Counted from the first letter of the stretch, positions 16,319 to 26,366 are shown. The stretch is DNA of 64,000 nt from Pseudonocardia humida (GCF_023898865.1 NZ_JAGSOV010000024.1:1-64000), one strand, 5' to 3'. Program-made: numbers and translations. The notes: generated from the letters alone by a model not told the origin.

Positions 16319-16780
16319 TCACGGCCGCGGCTGGTCGGGACGGTCGAGGCGGGCCTCCGGCGGGACGTCGCCCAGCACGACGATGGCCCCGGTCAGCCCC
16401 CGGCCCTCGTCGTTGCCGGTGGGCGAGCTGAACCAGTAGTAGCCCGGACCGTCGAGGTTGAGGGTCGCCCTGCCGCGCGAGTGGTTCACCAGCCAGATGA
16501 ACTTCCGGTCGCCGTTGCTCGGCAGCAGCGCGCAGTGCGTGTTCAGGTCGTCGTTGATGATCTCGAGGTCGATGTCACCCCCGTGGGGCATGACCAGGAT
16601 CGACGGATCCCAGGCGATCTCATCGGGCCGGATGCGGATCGTCGCCGACATCCGGCCGTCGGCGCCCTCCGTCGCCTGCCCGATGCTCCCGGTACCCAGA
16701 ACCCGGCCGATCGCCGCTCTGTTCTGCACGTTCAGCCCGAGCTGGCTCAACAGGTCGGATCGTTCCTGCGCCATCGTCAT
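16319..16780 (-). CDS. Cupredoxin-fold PQQ-associated protein (MSMEG_3727-like)
   Basis: A 153-residue protein with a cupredoxin-like C-terminal domain (about 45-137): LVMPHGGDIDLEIINDDLNT, H82-C83, then a closing PGYYWFSSPTG and LTGAIVVLG. A true type-1 copper site needs a C-H-M set in that last loop; here the positions are Ser/Pro/Leu, so copper binding is doubtful. It resembles the mycobacterial MSMEG_3727 family (named from memory) that travels with PQQ dehydrogenases. I chose ATG 16780 because GAGGAGG lies eight bases before it; GTG 16789 and ATG 16774 are alternatives. It is the first gene of the PQQ operon. Role unknown, perhaps an assembly or electron-transfer partner. Confidence 0.7.
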   Translation of the reverse strand: MTMAQERSDLLSQLGLNVQNRAAIGRVLGTGSIGQATEGADGRMSATIRIRPDEIAWDPSILVMPHGGDIDLEIINDDLNTHCALLPSNGDRKFIWLVNHSRGRATLNLDGPGYYWFSSPTGNDEGRGLTGAIVVLGDVPPEARLDRPDQPRP

Positions 16781-17020
16781 CGGCTCCACCTCCTCATTGA
16801 GAAAACGCCTACGTCAACGTGCGTCGATCGTCATCGCGGTGGTGGCGCCGATTAATCAGGAAAACCGATCCGCCACAGCGCGGCAGGCAGTGCCGGACAT
16901 CGGGGCGTCATTCGTACCGCCCGATTCCGGTTGCTAGATTGATATTCGGTCACCCTACGCCGGATGAATCACACCGACAAGGGTGATCGCCAATTCGGCC
17001 CGGCCCGCACCGTTCACCGG
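16781..17020 (-). promoter_or_regulatory. Leader and probable promoter region of the PQQ operon
   Basis: The 240 bp between the katG stop and the first PQQ-operon gene hold no gene. The GC content drops here (stretches such as GATTAATCAGGAAAACCGATC and GCTAGATTGATATTCGG), as expected for a promoter. I cannot fix -35 and -10 boxes with confidence. Confidence 0.5.
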
Positions 17021-19303
17021 TCACGAGCTACCGTTCGCACCCGGTACGCGACCGCTGCGGGCGCGGGGGAGGTCGTAGCGGTCGAGGTTCATGACCTTGT
17101 CCCAGGCGGCCACGAAGTCGTGCACGAACTCGCCCCCCGCGTCGTCGCTCGCGTAGACCTCGGCCACGGCCCGCAGCTCGGAGTTCGAGCCGAAGACGAG
17201 GTCGACGCGGCTGCCGGTCCACCGCAGCTCGCCGGTGGCGCGGTCGCGGCCCTCGAACGTCGCCGCGTCCTTCGACGTCGCCGTCCAGGTGGTGCCGGTG
17301 TCGAGCAGGTTGACGAAGAAGTCGGTGGTCAGCCGGCCGGGCGTCGAGGTGAACACGCCCACCGGGGACCGCCCGGAGTTCGCACCCAGCACGCGCAGGC
17401 CACCCACCAGTACCGTCATCTCGGGCACGGTCAGGGTCAGCAGGTCGGCCCGGTCGACCAGCAGGTGCTCCGCGGGCCGGCGGTGGCCCTTCGCGAGGTG
17501 GTTGCGGAACCCGTCGGCGACCGGCTCCAGCGCGGCGAAGAACTCCGCGTCGGTCTGCTCCGGCGAGGCGTCGGTGCGCCCCGGGGCGAACGGGACCCGG
17601 ACGTCGTGGCCCGCCTCCGCCGCCGCCCGCTCCACCGCGGCGCACCCGCCGAGCACGATCAGGTCGGCCAACGAGATCCTCTTGTCCCCGGTCTGCTCGT
17701 CGGCGAACGCCCGCTGGATCCCCTCGAGCGTCTCCAGCACCCGGGCCAGCGTGTCCGGGTCGTTGACCGTCCAGCCGCGCTGCGGCTCCAGGCGGATGCG
17801 CGCCCCGTTCGCGCCGCCGCGCTTGTCGCTGTCGCGGAACGTCGAGGCCGACGCCCACGCGGTGGAGACGAGCTGCGCGGTCGTCAGCCCGGAGTCGAGG
17901 ACCCGGCCCTTCAGCGCGGCGATGTCGGTGTCGTCGACCAGCTCGTGGTCGACGGCGGGGACCCGGTCCTGCCAGAGCAGCTCCTCCCGCGGGACCAGCG
18001 GGCCGAGGTAGCGCTGGATCGGCCCCATGTCCAGGTGCGTCAGCTTGAACCAGACCCGGGCGAAGGCGTCGGCCAGCTCCTCGGGGTGCTCCAGGAAGCG
18101 CCGCGAGATCGGCTCGTAGCCGGGGTCGAACCGGAGCGCGAGGTCCGTCGTCAGGATCGTCGGGGCGTGGGTCCTTCCCGGGTCGTGGGCGTCCGGCACG
18201 GTGCCGGCACCGGCGCCGTCGCGCGGGATCCACTGCCACAGACCGGCCGGGCTCAGCTCCAGGTCCCACTCGAAGCCGAACAGGTTCTCCAGGAAGCTGT
18301 TGTCCCACCTCGTCGGGGTGGGCGTCCACGTCCCCTCCAGCCCGCTGGTGACGGTGTCGGCGCCCATGCCGGTGCCGTAGCTGCTCCGCCACCCCAGGCC
18401 CTGCTCCTCCAGGGGGGCGGCCTCCGGTTCGGGGCCGAGGTGGCGGTCCGGGTCGGCCGCGCCGTGGGTCTTGCCGAACGTGTGCCCGCCGGTGATCAGG
18501 GCGACGGTCTCCTCGTCGTCCATCCCCATGCGCCGGAACGTCTGGCGGATGTCCCTGGCCGAGGTGAGCGGGTCCGGCACGGTGTTCGGGCCCTCCGGGT
18601 TGACGTAGATGAGGCCCATCTGGTCGGCGGCCAGCGGGCCCTGCAGCTCCCGGACACCGCCGTGGCGCTCGTCGCCGAGCCAGGCGCGTTCGGGGCCCCA
18701 GTAGAGGTCGTCGGGCTCCCAGACGTCGGCCCGGCCGCCGGCGAAGCCGAACGTCGAGAAGCCCATCGACTCCAGGGCGCGGTTGCCCGCGAAGACCATC
18801 AGGTCGGCCCACGAGACCCGCCGGCCGTACCTCTTCTTGACCGGCCAGAGCAGCCGGCGCGCCTTGTCGAGGTTGCGGTTGTCGGGCCAGCTGTTCAGCG
18901 GGGCGAAGCGTTGCATGCCGGCGGCCGGGCCGCCCCGGCCGTCGGCCACGCGGTAGGTCCCGGCGCAGTGCCACACCATCCGGACCACGAGCGGCCCGTA
19001 ATGGCCGAAGTCGGCGGGCCACCAGTCCTGCGAGGTCGTCAGCACCTCGTCGACGTCGCGGGCCAGTGCGTCGAGGTCGAGCGTGGCGAACGCCGCGGCG
19101 TAGTCGAAGTCGGCGCCCAGCGGGTCGGCCGCGGCGGGGTTGCGGCGCAGGACGTCCAGGTCGAGCTGGTCGGGCCACCAGTCGCGGTTGCCGGTGCCGT
19201 CCCTGGGCGGCCGGGTGCGGCGCACGGGCGAGGCGGGCAGGCCGAGGCCGCCCGCGCTCTGGTCGTCCATCCCGCCGACGACGGCGTCCGTGCTGTCAGA
19301 CAC
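17021..19303 (-). CDS. katG: Catalase-peroxidase KatG
   Basis: A 760-residue bifunctional haem catalase-peroxidase. Distal residues are R108, W111 and H112 ([13 protein letters not shown]), the proximal haem ligand is H273 ([13 protein letters not shown]), and the Trp-Tyr-Met adduct needed for catalase activity is W111-Y232-M258 ([11 protein letters not shown] and [12 protein letters not shown]). Both the catalytic N-terminal half and the haem-less C-terminal half are present. GTG 19303 has GGAGGG upstream. The distal motif has Val and Cys (MVWHCAG) where MAWHSAG is common. It starts 16 bp after the GAF/LytTR regulator stop, so the two are co-transcribed; hydrogen peroxide from alcohol oxidation is a plausible reason for its place here. 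Confidence 0.95.
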   Translation of the reverse strand: MSDSTDAVVGGMDDQSAGGLGLPASPVRRTRPPRDGTGNRDWWPDQLDLDVLRRNPAAADPLGADFDYAAAFATLDLDALARDVDEVLTTSQDWWPADFGHYGPLVVRMVWHCAGTYRVADGRGGPAAGMQRFAPLNSWPDNRNLDKARRLLWPVKKRYGRRVSWADLMVFAGNRALESMGFSTFGFAGGRADVWEPDDLYWGPERAWLGDERHGGVRELQGPLAADQMGLIYVNPEGPNTVPDPLTSARDIRQTFRRMGMDDEETVALITGGHTFGKTHGAADPDRHLGPEPEAAPLEEQGLGWRSSYGTGMGADTVTSGLEGTWTPTPTRWDNSFLENLFGFEWDLELSPAGLWQWIPRDGAGAGTVPDAHDPGRTHAPTILTTDLALRFDPGYEPISRRFLEHPEELADAFARVWFKLTHLDMGPIQRYLGPLVPREELLWQDRVPAVDHELVDDTDIAALKGRVLDSGLTTAQLVSTAWASASTFRDSDKRGGANGARIRLEPQRGWTVNDPDTLARVLETLEGIQRAFADEQTGDKRISLADLIVLGGCAAVERAAAEAGHDVRVPFAPGRTDASPEQTDAEFFAALEPVADGFRNHLAKGHRRPAEHLLVDRADLLTLTVPEMTVLVGGLRVLGANSGRSPVGVFTSTPGRLTTDFFVNLLDTGTTWTATSKDAATFEGRDRATGELRWTGSRVDLVFGSNSELRAVAEVYASDDAGGEFVHDFVAAWDKVMNLDRYDLPRARSGRVPGANGSS

Positions 19304-19319
19304 GCGAACCCTCCAGAAC

Positions 19320-20717
19320 TCAGATGCCCAGCGCGCGGCGCACCGCGGGCGCGTTCCGCCGGGAGACCGGCACCACCTCTTCCGCCCGGTCGTCCATGAC
19401 CAGGGACAGCTCCCCCTTGGCCCCGCGCTCGACCTCGCGGATGCGGCCGAGGTTGACCACGTACCGCCGGTGCACCCGCAGGAAGCCGGCGTCGGCCAGC
19501 TCACCGTCGAGCTTGTCCAGGCTCGGCGAGGCCGCCCGCAGCCGCCCCTCGTCGGTGGACAGCCACACGTCGTTGCCCTCCGACTCGGCGAAGGACACCT
19601 CCGGCAGCTGCAGCAGCACCATGCGGTTGTCGCGCACGGCGACCAGCCGACGCGGCTTCACCCCGGTGCTCGCCGGTTGCTCCGCGTGGGGCACCTGGGC
19701 CCCGTCGGACGCGCTGAACCAGATCAGGTTGCCGATCAGGTGCCCGGACGAGAACACCGGCCGGATGCTGATCGAGGTCGGCTCGTCGGCGAGGTGGGTG
19801 AAGATCTGCGTCGAGCCGACCCAGTCCGGGTTGCGGGCCGCCTGGCTGCTGGCGTACCGGGCGGCGGCGATCAGCTCCGGCAGCCCCGGGTTCCACCGCA
19901 GCGTGGGGTCGACCGCGGGGGTGGAGGCGGGCACGCCCAGCAGCACGCTCGCCGTGTCGTCGGCGATCACCACCTTGCCCGCGGTGTCGACCGCGGCCAG
20001 CGCCGCGCCCGAGTGCACCCTGGCCTGGGTGAACGACGCGACCAGTTCGGCGCCGCTGTCACGGGCGCGCCTGGTCAGCAGGCACTGGGTCTTGGTGACC
20101 GCGTTCGCCAGCCAGCTCACCGCCGGGCCGGGGAGCTGGCTGCGCCAGCAGGAGATGTTCAGGACCGCGATCGGCTCCCTGGTCACCACGTCGCGCACCG
20201 CGATGCCCGCGCAGACCCAGCTGTGGAACGCCTGGCACCAGTGCTCGGCGCCCCTGATCAGCACCGGGCCGTGCGCCTCCAGCGCGGTGCCCATGCCGTT
20301 CGTGCCCGCCGCGCTCTCCGACCAGCAGAACCAGGGCGCCAGGTTGGCGTCGGAGGCCCTGGCGAGCGTGGCCGGGTCGCCCCACTCGCCCAGGATCCGG
20401 CCGGTGGCGTCGGTGACCGTGACGACGCCGTTGAGGTGGCCCACCTCGTGCGCCACCGAGGCGGCGCAGAAGCCCAGCTCGGTGAACACGACGTCGTGCT
20501 CGGGCGTGCGGTCGACCTCCGCGACGGCGATCGGCGCCTCGGTGAGGAGCGGGTCGACCCGGTAGCGCTCCCGGCAGCGGTGCCAGGAGATCGCCACCAC
20601 CGGCCGGACCCCCGGGACCTCGTCCTCGCCCCGCACGAAGCGCTCCCACGCCGTGAGCACGGTGCCCTTGCCCCGTCCGTGGCCCGCCATCGGTTCGAGC
20701 CGATCTACATCGGTCAT
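19320..20717 (-). CDS. GAF-sensor regulator with LytTR DNA-binding domain
   Basis: A 465-residue regulator. The N-terminal part resembles AcoR-type sensors: [16 protein letters not shown] near residues 42-57, then a GAF-like domain with [20 protein letters not shown] (about 126-145). A PAS-like middle follows ([20 protein letters not shown]). The last 105 residues are a LytTR domain ([31 protein letters not shown]). No phospho-acceptor receiver is present, so it should sense a small molecule directly. AcoR-like sensors often control alcohol or acetoin use, which fits the PQQ operon downstream; katG is in its transcript. ATG 20717 is the likeliest start. Confidence 0.75.
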   Translation of the reverse strand: MTDVDRLEPMAGHGRGKGTVLTAWERFVRGEDEVPGVRPVVAISWHRCRERYRVDPLLTEAPIAVAEVDRTPEHDVVFTELGFCAASVAHEVGHLNGVVTVTDATGRILGEWGDPATLARASDANLAPWFCWSESAAGTNGMGTALEAHGPVLIRGAEHWCQAFHSWVCAGIAVRDVVTREPIAVLNISCWRSQLPGPAVSWLANAVTKTQCLLTRRARDSGAELVASFTQARVHSGAALAAVDTAGKVVIADDTASVLLGVPASTPAVDPTLRWNPGLPELIAAARYASSQAARNPDWVGSTQIFTHLADEPTSISIRPVFSSGHLIGNLIWFSASDGAQVPHAEQPASTGVKPRRLVAVRDNRMVLLQLPEVSFAESEGNDVWLSTDEGRLRAASPSLDKLDGELADAGFLRVHRRYVVNLGRIREVERGAKGELSLVMDDRAEEVVPVSRRNAPAVRRALGI

Positions 20718-21387
20718 GGTGGAGACCGCCTTTGGTCGATCCCGAACGCCCCCGCGGGCCTGCGCCGGTCCGCTCCGGTCACCGATCATCACGACCGGGC
20801 GGCGGACCGGCACCGGGCCGCGCGTCTTCCTGCTTCACTGTTCTGGGCTGCGTCGCATACCGGCACCACCCACCCTAGGAACCTCCATCGGGCCCTGTCA
20901 CGCCCTCGGTGGATCCGAAACCCGGCCGGGCACCCGGAGAAGATCGGAAACAGGGTCCGCGCCTGCGCTATTCGATCTCCCCGGCGTTCCGCCGGTCGGG
21001 GGAGCGCCGGCTCTCCGGCTGATCTTCGGCCGAGCCCGTCGCTGCTGGGGCGATGCGCGGAATTGATCGACGTGTTTCGCGGCGCTTTGATCTTCTCGGC
21101 GAGAAAATGCTGGGAGAACTCCGCGTCGTGGCGAGAACGGCGGGATCGACGCCGATGTCGACTTCGGTTGCCCCGCGGATCAGCGGGGGTCTTTCGGGTC
21201 GATGCGCAAAGGCGATCATGTCGGCGCCGTCACGGGTCTCAGCCCGACCGAACCGCGTGATCATCGTACGAAAACGAGCCGCGTACTGCGCCTGACCGTC
21301 GGGTCGGGTGGCACGTGGGGGACGGTGCCCAGCCCAGGAGGGCGGCGAGGCCTGCGAGCAGCCCGAAGGCCCGGTCAGCGGCTGCCG
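20718..21387. other. Gene-free stretch between regulator and sugar kinase
   Basis: I see no credible gene in 670 bp. Coding bias is lost and GC falls locally (around 21045-21290). It must contain the promoter of the regulator-katG unit, and the end of the kinase transcript. No hairpin with a T-run is evident. Confidence 0.5.
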
Positions 21388-22890
21388 TCAGCCCGTGCCG
21401 GGTCCGGTGATCACGGCCCGGTAGAGCCGGTCGTACGCCTCGGCGCGGTCGCGGTAGTGCTCGCGGTGCTCGGGCACCGGGTGCAGCGTGGGCCCGGTGG
21501 GCACCGGCTCCCGCGCGGTGTCCGGCGCGAGCACCTCCAGCGCGTGCAGGGCGGTGCCGTGCAGGGTGGCCCGCTTCATGGTCACCGGTTCCACCGGCGT
21601 GCCCAGCGCGTCGGCCAGCACCTGCAGCCAGCTCGGCAGGTCCTGGGTCACCCGGCCGCTGGCCAGGATGCGCTGCGGGTCGGCGGAGGTGGTTCGCAGC
21701 TGGTCGGCGATCCGCTCGTAGGACAGGGCGACGCCCTCCATCGCCCCGCGGAACAGCTGCCCGCCGGTGGTGGCCCCGGAGACCCCGCTGATCACGGCGC
21801 GCGCGTCGGCGGCCCAGCCGGTGGAGCGCTCGCCGGACAGGTACGGCAGGACCAGCGGTGTCGTGGGGTCGGGGGCGGCGGCCATCAGGTCGGCCGGGTC
21901 GGTGTCGCCCAGCTGCACGGTGTCGTGCAGCCAGCTCAGGACCCGCCCGACGTCGTTGAGCGCCCCGCCGAGCAGGGAGCGGCCGGCGTCGACCCGGTAG
22001 CACCACAGCCCCGGCGGGATCCGCTCCGGGATGTCCCGCACGAGCACGCGGATCGCGCCGCTGGTGGCCGCGGCCACCGCGGCCGTCGTCGGGTCGGCCG
22101 CGCCGGTGCCCAGGTTGCTGGCGAAGCCGTCGGAGATGGGCGCGAACCAGCGGGCGCCGTCGAGGGCGGGCCAGCGCTTCGCCACCTCCGGATCGACGTC
22201 GGTGAGCGGGTCGCCCGGGTCGCGCACCTGCGACAACCGGTCGGGCTCGACCCCGGCCGCGGCCAGCATCTCCGGGTCCCACCGGCCGGTGTGGCGGTCG
22301 AGCATGCCCGTCCAGGCGGCGGTGGCCGTGCCGGCGGCCGTGGTCCCGAGCAGTCGCAGGTAGGCGTACTCGCCCAGCGACATCCAGCGCCGCGCGGCGG
22401 CGAACCGGTCGGGGTCGGTCTCGCGCAGCCAGCGCAGCCGCGCGGGCAGGTAGCTGCTGTGCAGCCGGACCCCCGTGCGCTGGCGCACCTGCTCCTCGTC
22501 GTGCTCCCGGCGCAGCGCCCGGACCTGGGCGCCGCACCGCGAGTCGGCGTAGGTGTAGCAGGGGGTGACCGCTCGGTCGTCGGCGTCCACGCCCACCAGC
22601 GACGACGCGAACGTGTCCAGCGCGACGCCGCCGATGCGGCCCTCCGGCGCGGCCGCGGCCAGCTCGGTGATGATCTCCGCCAGCTCGTCGACCACCTGGT
22701 CCGGGTCGATCTCGCTGGCGCCGTCCGCGCCGGTGCGGAACTCGTGCGCGACCTTGGACCGGTCGCCCCCCACCGGCCGCCCGGCGGCGTCGTAGACGTC
22801 GCCGCGGCTCGCGGTCGAGCCCACGTCCATGGCCAGCACGAACGGGTCCAGCGCGTCGTCCAGCCCGACGCGACCACCGCTTCCGGCCAT
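21388..22890 (-). CDS. FGGY-family carbohydrate kinase
   Basis: A 500-residue sugar kinase of the FGGY/ASKHA fold. The phosphate-1 loop is LAMDVGSTASRGDVYDAAG (about 19-37), followed by the substrate-side DTFASSLVGVD and the C-terminal lobe with AATSGAIRV, LPYLSGERSTGW and MEGVALSYERI (FGGY signature region), then ILASGRVTQDLP. Family members act on gluconate, xylulose, ribulose or glycerol; the pattern is nearest to gluconokinase-type members by my reading, but this is uncertain. It stands alone; a GGAG site precedes ATG 22890. It is divergent from the Hsp70-like gene with 201 bp between. Confidence 0.8.
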   Translation of the reverse strand: MAGSGGRVGLDDALDPFVLAMDVGSTASRGDVYDAAGRPVGGDRSKVAHEFRTGADGASEIDPDQVVDELAEIITELAAAAPEGRIGGVALDTFASSLVGVDADDRAVTPCYTYADSRCGAQVRALRREHDEEQVRQRTGVRLHSSYLPARLRWLRETDPDRFAAARRWMSLGEYAYLRLLGTTAAGTATAAWTGMLDRHTGRWDPEMLAAAGVEPDRLSQVRDPGDPLTDVDPEVAKRWPALDGARWFAPISDGFASNLGTGAADPTTAAVAAATSGAIRVLVRDIPERIPPGLWCYRVDAGRSLLGGALNDVGRVLSWLHDTVQLGDTDPADLMAAAPDPTTPLVLPYLSGERSTGWAADARAVISGVSGATTGGQLFRGAMEGVALSYERIADQLRTTSADPQRILASGRVTQDLPSWLQVLADALGTPVEPVTMKRATLHGTALHALEVLAPDTAREPVPTGPTLHPVPEHREHYRDRAEAYDRLYRAVITGPGTG

Positions 22891-23091
22891 CAGCTCCGCT
22901 CCCGCGAGGTCGACGTCGTGTGGGTCGGGAACGCTACCGCAGCGGCCTCGCGGCCGCCGGGTCGTGGGCGCACCCGCCGAGGATCATCACTGCACGGAGT
23001 CGGCGTAACACCTGGCGTGGTCACGCCGAACGACCGACAGTGCGGCGCCTCGGTTCGAGCCGTTGACACCATCGGCCCCGGGAGGACGACT

Positions 23092-25538
23092 GTGGGTTAC
23101 CGGCTCGGCGTGGACCTCGGGATGACCTACACGGCCGCCGCCGTCGAGGTCGACGGCCGCGCCGAGGTGCTCGGGCTGGGCATCCGGGCGATGCAGGTGC
23201 CGTCGGTGGTGTTCGTCCGCGAGGACGGCGGGGTCGTCGTCGGGGAGGCGGCCGAGCAGCTGGGCGCCACCGACCCGGCCCGCGTGGTGCGGGAGTTCAA
23301 GCGCCGGATCGGCGACCCGGTGCCGATCCTGGTGGGCGGCTCCCCGTTCTCGGCGCAGGCGCTGACCGCGCGGCTGCTGCGACGGGTGGTCGACGTCGCC
23401 ACCGAGCGCCGGGGCGGCCCGCCCGAGCGCGTCACCGTGACCCACCCGGCCAACTGGGGGCCGTTCAAGCGCGACCTGCTCGGCCAGGCGGTCGAGCTGG
23501 CCGGTCTGCGCGGCGTGCCCACGAGCACGTGCACCGAGCCCGAGGCCGCGGCGATCGCCTACGCCTCGCGCGCCCGGGTGGCGCTCGGCGAGCGGGTGGC
23601 GGTGTACGACCTGGGCGGCGGCACGTTCGACGCCGCGGTGCTGGTGCGGGGCGAGACCGGCTTCCGGCTGGCCGGGCCGCCCGAGGGCGTGGAGCACCTG
23701 GGCGGCGTCGACTTCGACGAGGCCGTCTTCCGGCACGTGCTCGCCGCGGCGGGCGCCGACGCCGACCTCGACGACTCCGACCCGGCGGTGCTGGCCGCGC
23801 TGACCCGGCTGCGGCGCGACTGCGTCGAGGCCAAGGAGGTGCTGTCGTCCCACGTCGACACGGCGGTGCGGGTGGCGCTGCCGGGGATCGACCGCTCGGT
23901 GCGGCTGACCCGCGGCGAGCTGGACGACATGCTCCGCCCCGCCGTGGACGAGACGGTGGCGGCGATGCACCGGGCCCTGGAGTCCGCGGGCACCGCGCCC
24001 GAGGGCCTGTCCGCGATCGTCATGGTGGGCGGCTCGTCGCGGATCCCGCTGGTGAGCCAGGTCGTGTCCACGGCGTTCCGCAGGCCGCTGGCCATGGACA
24101 ACCACCCCAAGCACGACGTCGCGCTGGGCGCCGCGTTGCACGGCGCGCCCGTCCGCCGGGCCGCGGCCCCCGTCCCGGACGCCTCCGCGGTCACCGCCGC
24201 GGTGGCGGTGGACCCGACCACCGTCGTGCGACGCGCGGCCGCGGGCCCGCCCGCGCCCGCCCCGCACCAGCCGCACCGCCCGGACCGGCCGCACGTGCGG
24301 CCGGCCGCCCCCCCCGGACCCCCCCCGCGGCGCCGGGCGCCGCCGCGGGCCCGCCCGCGCCCGCCCCGCACCAGCCGCACCGCCCGGACCGGCCGCACGT
24401 GCGGCCGGCCGCCGACCCGGGAACGCCCCCGCGGCGCCGGACGCCGCTGCTGGTCGCCTCCCTCCTGGTCGCCGTGGCGATGGCCTCGGCGATCGCGGTG
24501 ATCGCGGACCCGCCGTGGGCGGAGGTCGTGCACCGGGAGCCGGCCGGCTCGGCGGGCGCGTTCCCCCCGTTCGTCCCGTCGAACGGCGACTCCGAGGTGG
24601 TGCCGGCGCCCGTCGTGACGAACCTCGCCGCCGTCACCGGCGACACCCCCGGGCTGTACGGCGGCACCCGGACCAACGCCTGCGACGCGCAGGCGATCCG
24701 GACCCACCTCGAGGCCGACCCGGCGAAGGCGGGCGCGTGGGCGAGCGCGCTGGGCCTGGCCCCCGCCGCGATCGGCCCGCTGCTGGCGTCGCTCACGCCG
24801 GTGACGCTGCGCACCGACACCGCCGTGACCAACCACGGCTTCGAGGACGGGCGCCCGACGCCGTTCCAGTCGGTGCTCCAGGCGGGCACGGCCGTCCTGG
24901 TCGACCCGCTCGGCCTGCCCCGCGTGCGCTGCTACTGCGGCAACCCGCTCGCCGAGCCCGACCGGCGGTCCGCCGTGCGCTACACCGACCCGGCGTGGAA
25001 CGGCTTCGCCGAGGACGCGGTCACCGTCATCACCCGGGCCCCGGCGCAGGTCCGCGACTTCGTCGTCGTCGCGCCGGGCACGAACGAGGTCGTGACCCGG
25101 CCGCGGGGGACCAGCGGCGAGCAGGACCGCCCGGCCGACCCGGGCCTGGCGGCGAAGGTGGGGGAGTCGATCGCGACCGACTCCGGCGCCGGAGGGGCGG
25201 CGCCCGGCGCCGTCGCCGACCCGGCGGTGCCGGCCGCCCCGGACCCGAACACCGTGGACGCCGCGGACCCCGCGATCCCGCCGACCGTGACCACGGAGCC
25301 CGCCGTACCGGGACCGAGCGCGGAGCCGGACGTCGTCATCGCCACCGACCCCGGCGTCACCACGGCGACCGACGGCGCGCCGCCCGGTGCCGTGGACGAG
25401 CCGGTCGCCGACCCGGACCCGGGCGCCCGGTCCCAGGTCGAGCCGGACCCGCCCACCGCCGTCGAACCCGATCCGGTCACCACCGACCCGGACGCCGCCA
25501 CCGACACCGGCGAGGCCGTGGTGCAGGTCGACGGCTGA
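23092..25538 (+). CDS. Hsp70-like ATPase fused to a membrane-anchored outer domain, interrupted by a frameshift
   Basis: From GTG 23092 (RBS GGGAGGA) the first 360 codons encode an Hsp70-type nucleotide-binding domain: LGVDLGMTYTAAAVEVDG, YDLGGGTFDAAV and VMVGGSSRIPLV, with no substrate-binding domain. A Pro/His/Arg-rich linker follows that contains a 35-codon direct repeat (24241 and 24345). The repeat offset is 104 bp, one short of 105, so this frame ends at 24501 in a nonsense tail while the true continuation lies in the next frame: TPLLVASLLVAVAMASAIAV (membrane helix), then a 300-residue outer domain with VLVDPLGLPRVRCYCGNPL (DUF6777-like) and an acidic Pro/Thr/Asp tail ending at 25538. 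It reads as one protein of about 815 residues with one lost base near 24343. Confidence 0.75.
24241..24448 (+). repeat. Tandem 35-codon repeat in the Hsp70-fusion linker
   Basis: A 69-bp block encoding AAGPPAPAPHQPHRPDRPHV and the next residues occurs identically at 24241 and 24345, followed each time by a similar 35-base C-rich end. The copies are 104 bp apart, which shifts the frame; 105 bp would keep it. Confidence 0.85.
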
Positions 25539-25556
25539 CCGGCGCCGGCTCGGGCG

Positions 25557-26366
25557 CTACCGCTTGCGGCCGATCCCGCCCACCTCGGCGACGTCGAGCT
25601 TGCGGCCGAAGACCGTCTCCGCCGGGCGCCACTGCGTGATGTCCACGACGCCGGGCTCCAGCACCTCCAGGCCCTCGTAGAAGCCGGCGATCTGCTCGTA
25701 GCTGCGCGCGTTGTAGGGGACGCCGCCGCTGTCGGCGTACTGCTCGACCGCCGCCAGGTACTCCTCGCTGCTGTCGGTGCCGTCGCTCTCGACCAGGAAG
25801 CTGCCCGACGGGAGGCGGGCGAGCAGGCGGGACAGGATGGAGCGGGCCTCGTCGTAGTCCTGGACGTGGCCGAGCACGCCGATGAGCAGCAGCGCGATGG
25901 GCCGGTCGAAGTCGAGGGTCTTGGCCGCCTCGTCCAGCACCTTGTCGGGGTCGTGCAGGTCGGCGTCGATGTAGTTGGTGACGCCCTCGGGGGAGCTGGT
26001 CAGCAGGGCGCGGGCGTGGGCCAGCACGAGCGGGTCGTTGTCGACGTAGACGATCTTCGACTCGGGGGCGGCGGCCTGCGCGACCTCGTGGGTGTTGTTG
26101 GCCGTCGGCAGGCCGGTGCCGATGTCGAGGAACTGCCGCACGCCCTCCTCCAGGGCCAGGTGGCGCACGGCGCGGTAGAGGAACTGCCGGCAGGCGCGGG
26201 CCTTGTCGCGCTGCTCGGGGTAGACGGCGAGGAACTCGTCGCCCGCGTCGCGGTCGGCCTGGAAGTTGTCCTTCCCGCCGAGCCAGTAGTTCCAGATGCG
26301 GGCCGAGTGCGGGACCCTGACGTCGATGTCGCGCAGCGCCTGGCCGCCGTTGCTTCCCTGTGCCAT
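25557..26366 (-). CDS. DUF574 SAM-dependent methyltransferase
   Basis: A 269-residue actinobacterial S-adenosyl methyltransferase of the DUF574 family. It has the family opening PHSARIWNYWLGGKDNFQAD (about 20-39), motif I QFLDIGTGLPTANNTHEVAQ, the acidic ligand in IVYVDNDPLVLAHARALL, and DITQWRP near the end. I chose ATG 26366 because AGGTGGG precedes it; the open frame continues upstream without similarity. These proteins are abundant in Streptomyces and relatives, usually with no known substrate. It is convergent with the Hsp70-fusion gene (18 bp apart) and divergent from the permease. Confidence 0.85.
   Translation of the reverse strand: MAQGSNGGQALRDIDVRVPHSARIWNYWLGGKDNFQADRDAGDEFLAVYPEQRDKARACRQFLYRAVRHLALEEGVRQFLDIGTGLPTANNTHEVAQAAAPESKIVYVDNDPLVLAHARALLTSSPEGVTNYIDADLHDPDKVLDEAAKTLDFDRPIALLLIGVLGHVQDYDEARSILSRLLARLPSGSFLVESDGTDSSEEYLAAVEQYADSGGVPYNARSYEQIAGFYEGLEVLEPGVVDITQWRPAETVFGRKLDVAEVGGIGRKR

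Noticed and set aside
14648-16855. 735-codon open frame on the plus strand
   Set aside because: It is antisense to the PQQ dehydrogenase, which has complete family motifs.
21202-23091. Long in-frame extension upstream of the Hsp70-like gene
   Set aside because: It is antisense to the FGGY kinase; the Hsp70 domain begins at GTG 23092 with a good ribosome binding site.
24241-24448. Programmed frameshift in the Hsp70 fusion
   Set aside because: No slippery site with downstream pseudoknot is evident; a one-base loss in a 105-bp repeat explains the shift more simply.
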